From assembly GCF_016865585.1 (NCBI RefSeq), contig NZ_JAESND010000002.1:1-64000 (forward strand): a DNA stretch of 64,000 bases, read 5' to 3'. This document shows, piece after piece, positions 57,787-64,000 of the stretch (the stretch's first letter is position 1; every line of letters starts with the position of its first letter). Under the pieces are notes generated by a model. It was not told the DNA's origin and ran no database searches. It saw only the letters and a program-made list of their open reading frames with translations. This DNA is from Jeongeupia naejangsanensis (GTDB taxonomy: Bacteria; Pseudomonadota; Gammaproteobacteria; Burkholderiales; Chitinibacteraceae). A program made the position numbers and the translations under genes.

Positions 57787-58203
57787 TCAGCCTCGGGTGT
57801 CGCCGGGCGGGCTGGCGGCAAACCAGTCGACGATCGCCGGCATGTGCTGCTCGAAGCCGCCCGGAAACGACAGGTTGAGCACACCGGCACGCGCGTCGCT
57901 GCGGTTCTCGAAGTCGTGCTGCACACCACCGGGCGCCAGCACGAAACTCCCCTTGGGCGCGTCGCGCCAGTCGTCGCCCAGCAGGAAGGACATCGTGCCT
58001 TCGATGACGAAGAACACATCGTCTTCGTCATGGTGATGCGCGCCCGGGCCGCGGGTATGCGGTTCCAGTCACCATTCTGAAATCGAATAGCCATCGCCCG
58101 TCTCTGTACCGTCGGCCTTGAACACGGCCCCGATGCGGCCCATTGCGTAATGACGGCCTTCGCCCGGATTCAGGAAAATCGGTTTTCGCTCGTCCATCAT
58201 CAT
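57787..58203 (-). pseudogene. Cupin-domain protein broken by one in-frame TGA
   Basis: From ATG 58203 the frame reads MMMDERKPIFLNPGEG...GYSISEW, then TGA at 58071-58069, then continues in the same frame to 57787 as LEPHTRGPGAHHHDEDDVFFVIEG...PGGVQHDFENRS. The joined product (138 codons plus stop) is a cupin with the metal-binding HHHDEDD motif. Homologous cupins have SEWWLEPHT here, so TGG to TGA is the likely change. Both halves are intact; it is a recent nonsense mutation, a sequencing error or a read-through site. Confidence 0.82.
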
Positions 58204-58256
58204 CACCTGCGTCGGTTTGATGACACCCAGTATGGCGGTAGCGGACGATGCCCTGA

Positions 58257-58565
58257 TTACCGTGCCGATTGATGGTGCCGTGCCGCCTCCCGGGCTTTGC
58301 GCTCGGCGGTATACGCCCACCATGGTTGTGGCGGCTCGCCATCCATGAAACGGACGACGGAGACGAGCACGTCGATCATGCACGGATCCTGCCGCATGGC
58401 CGTCGCAACACACAGCAGGTCATAGAGTTCGTACGGATCGCGCCCGACCAGCATCGCCGGCGCGGTGATGCCGATCAGCCGCAGGTCGGCCGCACAGGCC
58501 TTGCCGATGTTAGGCAAGTCCTCGAGCGTGTGAACGCGGGCGCGGTCGACCTTGATGGGGTTCAT
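58257..58565 (-). CDS. Helix-hairpin-helix protein, Cdd1/'pathogenicity locus' family
   Basis: 102 residues. LEDLPNIGKACAADLRLIGI is a helix-hairpin-helix, and the rest (DPYELYDLLCVATAMRQDPCMIDVLVSVVRFMDG) matches the Cdd1 family. Function is not established; the fold suggests DNA binding. It starts two bases after the MscS gene stops, in the same operon. Confidence 0.82.
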   Translation of the reverse strand: MNPIKVDRARVHTLEDLPNIGKACAADLRLIGITAPAMLVGRDPYELYDLLCVATAMRQDPCMIDVLVSVVRFMDGEPPQPWWAYTAERKAREAARHHQSAR

Positions 58566-58567
58566 GT

Positions 58568-60190
58568 TCAGGGGGCGTCGGGACGCTTGGCCGGCGCGAG
58601 GTAGAAGTCTTCCGGCTTGACCAGCTTCGGCGTGTGCGGATCGTCTTCATAGTTCGGCGACATGATCTGCACGCCGTATTCGTTGAACACGTCCTGCACG
58701 TTGCCGTTGAGCTCGGAGAGGATCTGCAAGCGCAAGCGCGGCTCGTCGAGGGCGAAGCGCAGGTGGTATTCGACGTAGAAATCCGACAGCGCGGTCTGGT
58801 AGACCACCGACGGCGGATCCTGGCGCAGGCCTGCGGTGCGGCGGGCGGCTTCGAGCAGCATCGCGTGGACCTGGCGCCATGGCGTGTCGTAGCCGATGGT
58901 CACGACGATCTTGCAGATCACACCGCCGCCACGGGCCAGTCGCGAGAAGTTCTTCACGCTCTGGCTGACCAGCACCGAGTTCGGAATGCTGACTTCTTCG
59001 CGCAGGTTGGTGTGGACCTTGGTGGCGAACATGCCGATTTCCATCACCGTGCCTTCCTCGTCGCCGATCTGCACGTATTCGCCGACCTTGATCGAGCGCG
59101 AATAAATCAGGATCAGTCCCGAGGCGAACTGGCCGACGACGCTGGATGCACCCAGCGACACCATCAGGCCGACGATGACACTGAGGCCCTTGAACGCGTC
59201 GGTATTCGCGCCGGGCAGGTAGGGATAGATCATTGCCACGGCGAACAGCCAGGCGGCGACCGACAGCAGCTTGCGCGTCGTTGCGGCGGTGTCGGCGTCG
59301 AAGAAGCCGAGCTGGACCCGGCCCGACTCGACCTGAACGAACAGGTAGTTGATGCCGCGGACGAACCAGCGCGTCAGCAGCAGGATCAGCACGACAACCG
59401 CGAGGCTGGGCAGCGCCGACAGGATGGCGATGGCGAACTGGCTGGCCAGTCCCAGCATTGCCGCGTCGAGCTGCTCGCCCCAGATCCGCGTGTACGGGAA
59501 GCAACGCAGGACGAAAGACATCCACACGTAGGCGATGCTGAGCGCGCTGGGCCAGAAGATCAGGTAGCCGAGCAGACGCAGGCCCAGCTTGATCAGCCGG
59601 ACCGGGACCACGCTGCGCATGTGCTTGAGCTTCTGGATGATCTGGCCGAGCACGAAGCGGACCAGCCGGCTCCACAGCTGCCACAGGCGCCCCAGCAGCC
59701 ACAGTGCGAAGGCGAACATCAGCGTCGCGGCGACGGCTTTGGCGATGGCGACCAGCCATTCCTGCGGCTTGTCGAAGCCGCGCATGTCGGTGAAGAGATC
59801 GGTCAGCTCCTGTTTCGCGTTCTCCAGATCGCCATGCAGCGTCTCGCCGGCCAGCGTGTCGACGTCGGCGGTACTGATGAAGAACAGCGGATTGCCGTCG
59901 TACATCAGCGAGCCGCCTTCGTCATTGGTGCGGACCGACAGCTTCAGCGGCGTCGCGTCACCGACCAGCCGGCGGATGCGCTTCTCGGCCGCGTCCTTGC
60001 GCTGCTGCGGTGTCGAGCCGAGCAGGTTGCCCCGGAAAACGACGATGGTGCGGTTGTTGAGCACCAGCGGCACGACGTCCGCACTGGCCGCTGCTGCCGC
60101 CGCCGGTGGTGACGAGGCGGGTGCCGAGGCATCGCCGGCGTGGGCCAGCAACGACAGGCAGAACAGGAAGATCAGGGTAATCAGGCGCAT
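58568..60190 (-). CDS. MscS-family mechanosensitive ion channel
   Basis: 540 residues. Signal peptide (1 to about 18), a ~130-residue periplasmic domain, about five membrane helices (150-340), then the MscS pore and beta domain (GLMVSLGASSVVGQFASGLILIYSR, GEYVQIGDEEGTVMEIGMFATKV). Longer than MscS (286 residues). It relieves turgor under osmotic downshock. First of two genes with the Cdd1-like gene. Confidence 0.9.
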   Translation of the reverse strand: MRLITLIFLFCLSLLAHAGDASAPASSPPAAAAAASADVVPLVLNNRTIVVFRGNLLGSTPQQRKDAAEKRIRRLVGDATPLKLSVRTNDEGGSLMYDGNPLFFISTADVDTLAGETLHGDLENAKQELTDLFTDMRGFDKPQEWLVAIAKAVAATLMFAFALWLLGRLWQLWSRLVRFVLGQIIQKLKHMRSVVPVRLIKLGLRLLGYLIFWPSALSIAYVWMSFVLRCFPYTRIWGEQLDAAMLGLASQFAIAILSALPSLAVVVLILLLTRWFVRGINYLFVQVESGRVQLGFFDADTAATTRKLLSVAAWLFAVAMIYPYLPGANTDAFKGLSVIVGLMVSLGASSVVGQFASGLILIYSRSIKVGEYVQIGDEEGTVMEIGMFATKVHTNLREEVSIPNSVLVSQSVKNFSRLARGGGVICKIVVTIGYDTPWRQVHAMLLEAARRTAGLRQDPPSVVYQTALSDFYVEYHLRFALDEPRLRLQILSELNGNVQDVFNEYGVQIMSPNYEDDPHTPKLVKPEDFYLAPAKRPDAP

Positions 60191-60264
60191 GGCGGTGTCG
60201 TGAGGTCAGTTGTAGAGGCTGCCGTTCGTCAGGAGGCATGCGAGCGGCATCGAGAAACATTATT

Positions 60265-60283
60265 GATAATGAATCTCATTTAT
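60265..60283 (+). promoter_or_regulatory. Fur-like box
   Basis: The 19-mer starting GATAATGA and centred on ATCTCATT matches the Fur consensus (GATAATGATAATCATTATC) at about 13 positions; a further ATTATT lies directly upstream. It is 65 bases before the DUF2325 gene and also upstream of the divergent MscS gene. Confidence 0.6.
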
Positions 60284-60347
60284 GTTTGAATGCATTCCAC
60301 CGGCGGCAAAAGCCGGGCGCATATCATCATACAAGGAAGAAAACCCC

Positions 60348-60677
60348 ATGAACGCTTACCTGGTCGGTGCCGATGTGCTCGGCAACATTCCGGATCTGCT
60401 CAACCGTTACGGCATCACCATCCACAAGCACGTCTCGGGTCGTCATGCCGCGCACCAGCGCAAGCCGGCCAGCCTCAAGGGCGTCGACCTGATCATCCTG
60501 TTCACCGACTTCCTCGGCCACAACGTCATGCGCCATTACCGCGACATGGCGAACGAAGAGAACATCCGCTTCGTCGCCTGCCGCCGCTCGGTGTGCTCGC
60601 TGTCGCAGACGCTGGACAAGCTCGGCCACTGTGCCACCAACCCGTGCGATACCTGCCCGCAGCGCAAACTGCACTGA
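60348..60677 (+). CDS. DUF2325 protein, probably iron-regulated
   Basis: 109 residues. The DUF2325 pattern is clear: N-terminal AYLVGADVLGNIP, central GVDLIILFTDFLGHNVMRHYRDMA, then Cys-rich VACRRSVCSLSQTL and CATNPCDTCPQ, which could bind metal. Function unknown. AAGGAAGA precedes ATG 60348. The Fur-like box suggests expression under iron limitation. A terminator follows. Confidence 0.85.
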   Translation: MNAYLVGADVLGNIPDLLNRYGITIHKHVSGRHAAHQRKPASLKGVDLIILFTDFLGHNVMRHYRDMANEENIRFVACRRSVCSLSQTLDKLGHCATNPCDTCPQRKLH

Positions 60678-60756
60678 CGCGGCAACCGGGCGCCACCGAC
60701 GGTGGATCAGCCCGGCAGCAGGGCGGCAAAACTTGCCGCCGTCCGTTTGCCAGACA

Positions 60757-60787
60757 GGCCCGGCCCCAGCGCCGGGCCTTGTTTTTG
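60757..60787 (+). terminator. Terminator between the DUF2325 gene and flgB
   Basis: GGCCCGGC (60757-60764), loop CCCAGC and GCCGGGCC (60771-60778) are followed by TTGTTTTTG. Confidence 0.85.
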
Positions 60788-60801
60788 TTCGCGCCAGGTG
60801 G

Positions 60802-60817
60802 TGGCACGCTTTCTGCT
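60802..60817 (+). promoter_or_regulatory. Sigma-54 promoter of the flgB operon
   Basis: TGGCACG-N4-CTGCT has a perfect -24 element; the -12 has CTGC for TTGC. It lies 37 bases before flgB. FlrC, encoded at 19193-20542, is the expected activator. Confidence 0.75.
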
Positions 60818-60854
60818 TTATCAGGAAACCGTGATTGAACAACCGGCTGAACCC

Positions 60855-61268
60855 ATGCTCGGACGCATCGACGATTACTTCAAACCGCAGGAAACCGCGC
60901 TCCGGCTCCGCAGCGAGCGGCAGCAGGTGCTGGCGGCGAACATCGCCAACGTCGACACGCCGAACTACAAGGCGCGCGACTTCGATTTCGGCGCTGCGTT
61001 CAAGGCGGCCATGGGCAATGCGCAGCAGGTGCCTTCCGCTGCAATGGTGCAGACCGATCCGCGCCACCTGCAGCCGGCTGGCGCGTCCGATCCGCTGGCG
61101 CCGCAGCTTGGCTACCGTGTTCCGGCGCAGGGCGCCATCGACGGCAACACGGTCGAGATGGACAACGAGATGAGCCAGTTCGCCGACAACACGCTGCGTT
61201 ACCAGGCGGCGCTGACGTTCATGCAGAGCCGGATTTCGTCGATCAAAACCGCCCTGAGCAATCAATAA
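60855..61268 (+). CDS. flgB: Flagellar proximal rod protein FlgB
   Basis: 137 residues. Starts [19 protein letters not shown] and has the rod motif [20 protein letters not shown]. The C-terminal helix ([20 protein letters not shown]) completes the D0 bundle. ATG 60855 lies just after the sigma-54 promoter; upstream open frame would read through it. First gene of flgBCDEF. Confidence 0.94.
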   Translation: MLGRIDDYFKPQETALRLRSERQQVLAANIANVDTPNYKARDFDFGAAFKAAMGNAQQVPSAAMVQTDPRHLQPAGASDPLAPQLGYRVPAQGAIDGNTVEMDNEMSQFADNTLRYQAALTFMQSRISSIKTALSNQ

Positions 61269-61276
61269 GGCCCGCC

Positions 61277-61690
61277 ATGTCGCTGTTTCAGGTTTTCGAT
61301 ATCGCCGCCTCGTCGATGAAAGCGCAATCGCAGCGCCTCAACGCCGTGGCGAGCAATCTTGCCAATGCCGAATCGGCAACCAGCTCGAACGGCCAGCCGT
61401 ATCGCGCGCGTCAGGTCGTGTTCCAGGTTGCACCGCTGCCCGGTGGCAGCGCCAGCACACCGGGCGTGCGCGTGGCCGGCGTGATCGAAGATCCGGCGCC
61501 GCCGAAGCTGGTGTACGAGCCGGCCAATCCGCTGGCCGACGCCAACGGCTACGTGGCCATGCCCAACGTCAACGTCGTCGAAGAAATGACCAACATGATT
61601 TCCGCATCACGTTCGTACCAGACCAGTGCCGACGTGATGAATACCGCCAAGACCCTGCTGCAGCGCACGCTGCAGCTCGGCCAAGTCTAA
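61277..61690 (+). CDS. flgC: Flagellar proximal rod protein FlgC
   Basis: 137 residues. Rod motif [26 protein letters not shown] and C-terminal [25 protein letters not shown] are standard. Eight bases after flgB. Confidence 0.95.
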   Translation: MSLFQVFDIAASSMKAQSQRLNAVASNLANAESATSSNGQPYRARQVVFQVAPLPGGSASTPGVRVAGVIEDPAPPKLVYEPANPLADANGYVAMPNVNVVEEMTNMISASRSYQTSADVMNTAKTLLQRTLQLGQV

Positions 61691-61710
61691 TCCGTACCGG
61701 AGAGCCCACC

Positions 61711-62382
61711 ATGTCCGCCGTCAACGCCACCAGTGGTTTCGACTACAGCACGCTCAACGCCAAGGCCAGCAAGGCCAAGGACAGCGCTGCCGACATGCAG
61801 CAGAGCTTCCTGAAGCTGCTGATCACCCAGATGCAGAATCAGGATCCGATGAACCCGATGGACAACGCCCAGACCACGTCGCAGATGGCGCAGATCAATA
61901 CGGTTACCGGCATCCAGCAGTTGAATACGACCATGACGCAAATGATGGCGGGCATGGCCGGGTCGCAAAGCCTGCAGGCGGTGTCGGTGGTCGGCAAGGA
62001 CGTGATGGCGCCGATCAAGGAAATCAGCAACTACAGCGGCAAGGACGGCTTCCAGCTGGGCGTCGTCCTGCCGACCGGGCACACGGGTACAAAGCTGTCC
62101 ATTCTCGATTCCGCCGGCAACCTCGTCGACACCGTCGATGTCGGTGCCTCGCAAACCGGTTACACCAACGTGAGCTGGGACGGCAAGCTGGCCGATGGCT
62201 CCAATGCGCCGGCCGGCAATTACTTCGTGAGCGCCTCCACCGAACTGGGTGGAAAGACGCAGCAGATCGATGTTTTCGGTTGGCAGAAAGTAGACAGCGT
62301 GACCTTCTCCTCCAGCGGTCCGAAGGTCCAGCTGGCCAGCGGCAAGGTCATCGATTTCGCCGACATCGCACAGCTGCGCTGA
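61711..62382 (+). CDS. flgD: Flagellar hook capping protein FlgD
   Basis: 223 residues. Scaffold for hook assembly. The N-terminal signal region FLKLLITQMQNQDPMNPMDN and a C-terminal FlgD Ig/Tudor-like part (SILDSAGNLVDTVDVG, GNYFVSAS) are present. Confidence 0.95.
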   Translation: MSAVNATSGFDYSTLNAKASKAKDSAADMQQSFLKLLITQMQNQDPMNPMDNAQTTSQMAQINTVTGIQQLNTTMTQMMAGMAGSQSLQAVSVVGKDVMAPIKEISNYSGKDGFQLGVVLPTGHTGTKLSILDSAGNLVDTVDVGASQTGYTNVSWDGKLADGSNAPAGNYFVSASTELGGKTQQIDVFGWQKVDSVTFSSSGPKVQLASGKVIDFADIAQLR

Positions 62383-62439
62383 TTCGCTACCAACAACACA
62401 CAGTACGGGCCGGGTCTACACCGGCCGCCGGAGGCAGAA

Positions 62440-63744
62440 ATGGGTTTCCAACAAGGTTTGAGCGGTCTGAATGCGTCGTCGAAGAGCCTCGACGTCATCG
62501 GCAACAACATTGCCAACGCCAGCACGGTCGGTTTCAAGGGGTCGCGCGCCGAGTTCGCCGACATCTACGCGGCGACCTTCGCCAATTCGGGCACGCTGGC
62601 CGGCATTGGCGCGCGGCTCGACAGCGTCGCGCAGCAGTTCGGCCAGGGCAACATCAGCACCACCAGCAATCCGCTCGATCTGGCGATCACCGGCAACGGC
62701 TTTTATCGTGTGGTCGACCCCAACGGCAGCGTCAGCTACTCCCGTAACGGCCAGTTCCAGCTCGACCGCAACGGCTACATCGTCAACGGCAACCAGCGTC
62801 TGACCGGCTGGCCGGTGGATGCGCGCAGCGGCCTGCTGAACAAGGGCGGCGTGCCGCAACCGTTGCAGCTGACCGTCGGCAACGTCGGCGCCAGCGCGAC
62901 CGGTGCTTCGGGTCTGGCCAATGCCGGGCTGGCAATGATCACCAACCTCGACGGTTCCAAGCCCGTCATCGACCGCACGGCGCCCCCGACCGGCGTCGGT
63001 CCGCTCAACGTGCAGGACCCGAGCACCTATTCCGATGCGACGACCGCCAGTGTTTACGACGCGCAGGGCGTGCGCCATTCGCTGACGTTCTATTTCACCA
63101 AGACCGCGCCGAACCAGTGGGAAGTGCAGACCTCGTTCGACGGCGCCAACCCGACCCCGGCGATGGGTACCGGCACGCCGCCGGCGCAGGCCTATCTGTA
63201 TTTCGACGGCAACGGCAAGCTCGACACGACGTCGAATCCGACGACCAATGCCGCAGGCTTCAATTTCACGACCACGCTGGCGGCACCGAACGGCGCAACC
63301 AGCCCGTTCACCTTCCCGGTGTCGTTCGCCAAGAGCACCCAGTTCGGCAGTGCCTTCGGCGCGACCTATACGCAGGACGGCTACGCCGACGGCACGCTGA
63401 CCGGCATCAGCGTCGACAAGTCCGGCATCATCGTCGGCTCGTATTCGAACAGCCAGACCAAGGTGATCGGTCAGGTCGTGCTGGCGAACTTCGCCAATTC
63501 CCAGGGCCTGCAACCGCTGGGCGACAACCGCTGGGGCGAGACCTTCGCATCGGGTGCGGCCAACGTCGGAGATCCGGGTTCGAGCAATCTCGGCGGGCTG
63601 CAGTCGTCGGCGCTGGAGGATTCGAACGTCGACCTGACCGGCGAACTCGTCAACCTGATCACCGCGCAGCGCAACTATCAGGCCAATGCGAAGACGATTT
63701 CGGCGCAGGACACCATCCTGCAAACGCTGGTCAACCTCGGCTAA
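62440..63744 (+). CDS. flgE: Flagellar hook protein FlgE
   Basis: 434 residues. Subunit of the hook. N-terminal NNIANASTVGFKGSRAEF and C-terminal TGELVNLITAQRNYQANAKTI are the conserved D0 segments; the middle is Thr/Ser/Asn-rich as in exposed hook domains. GGAGG before ATG 62440. Confidence 0.96.
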   Translation: MGFQQGLSGLNASSKSLDVIGNNIANASTVGFKGSRAEFADIYAATFANSGTLAGIGARLDSVAQQFGQGNISTTSNPLDLAITGNGFYRVVDPNGSVSYSRNGQFQLDRNGYIVNGNQRLTGWPVDARSGLLNKGGVPQPLQLTVGNVGASATGASGLANAGLAMITNLDGSKPVIDRTAPPTGVGPLNVQDPSTYSDATTASVYDAQGVRHSLTFYFTKTAPNQWEVQTSFDGANPTPAMGTGTPPAQAYLYFDGNGKLDTTSNPTTNAAGFNFTTTLAAPNGATSPFTFPVSFAKSTQFGSAFGATYTQDGYADGTLTGISVDKSGIIVGSYSNSQTKVIGQVVLANFANSQGLQPLGDNRWGETFASGAANVGDPGSSNLGGLQSSALEDSNVDLTGELVNLITAQRNYQANAKTISAQDTILQTLVNLG

Positions 63745-63765
63745 GCCGGCAGGGTATAGGCAAAC

Positions 63766-64000
63766 ATGGATCGGCTGATCTACACCGCGATGTCCGGCGC
63801 CAAGCACACGATGCTGCGCCAGAGCACGATTTCGAACAATCTGGCGAATTCGCAGACGCCGGGCTTCCGCTCCGAGCTGGCGGCGTTCCGCGCGCTGCCG
63901 GTCCTCGGTGGTGCACTGCCGACGCGGGCTTTCGTCACCGAGCAGACCACCGGCTCCGATTTCACGCCGGCGCCGATGATGCAGACCGGTCGAGAACTGG
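63766..64000 (+). CDS. flgF: Flagellar basal-body rod protein FlgF, 5' part
   Basis: First 78 codons, cut by the window end. Starts MDRLIYTAMSGAKHTMLRQ and has the rod motif NNLANSQTPGFRSEL, as in FlgF. Follows flgE by 21 bases. Confidence 0.92.
   Translation, partial: MDRLIYTAMSGAKHTMLRQSTISNNLANSQTPGFRSELAAFRALPVLGGALPTRAFVTEQTTGSDFTPAPMMQTGREL

Noticed and set aside
58069-58071. TGA in the cupin gene as a selenocysteine codon
   Set aside because: Homologues carry Trp, not Cys, at this position; it is not catalytic; no SECIS-like element was evident.

Overview
The window is GC-rich DNA of a motile, respiratory Gram-negative bacterium. It encodes a chitin-type lytic polysaccharide monooxygenase, cytochrome bd oxidase with CydP and CydX, a flagellar regulon with FlrB/FlrC and sigma-54 promoters, CheV/CheZ chemotaxis proteins and a full type VI secretion system. 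Together these suggest a chitinolytic betaproteobacterium of the Neisseriales (Chitinibacteraceae/Chromobacteriaceae type). That placement is inferred from gene content, not from a tree.

Layout. 1-120: tail of a 5S rRNA and its terminator. 341-1585: secreted AA10 LPMO. 1669-5424: GbsR/MarR-type regulator and the cydP-cydA-cydB-cydX operon. 5586-8733: outer-membrane phospholipase A, HPP/CBS membrane protein and a small lipoprotein, closed by a long perfect hairpin. 8741-15055 (minus strand): chemotaxis operon cheV-cheV-cheY-cheZ-cheA followed by an EAL/HDOD signalling protein. 15266-26324 (plus strand): flagellar regulators (FlrB-like kinase, STAS protein, receiver-phosphatase-kinase protein, receiver-less CheB, FlrC) and fliEFGHIJ.

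26336-49650: type VI secretion locus in four blocks. tssJ-K-L-E runs on minus. tagX-tssM-tagF-tssB-tssC-hcp-lipoprotein runs on plus, then tssF-G-H after a 490-base gene-free gap. The minus block (480-aa membrane protein)-PAAR-tssA-DUF3592-(450-aa secreted protein) ends the locus. All core Tss parts except VgrG are present. The 480-aa and 450-aa proteins, and an OmpA-like lipoprotein beside hcp, are the least explained parts and the best candidates for something new.

50040-60677: housekeeping and stress genes (DegQ-type protease, FadH, HAD-like phosphatase, 2-Cys peroxiredoxin behind an OxyR-like site, ZapE, quinone oxidoreductase, a cupin gene broken by one in-frame TGA, a Cdd1-type helix-hairpin-helix protein, an MscS channel, and a DUF2325 protein behind a Fur-like box). 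60802-64000: sigma-54 promoter and flgB-C-D-E plus the start of flgF. The T6SS and stress genes therefore lie between two halves of a flagellar regulon. FlrC, encoded here, is the expected activator of the two sigma-54 promoters seen before fliE and flgB.
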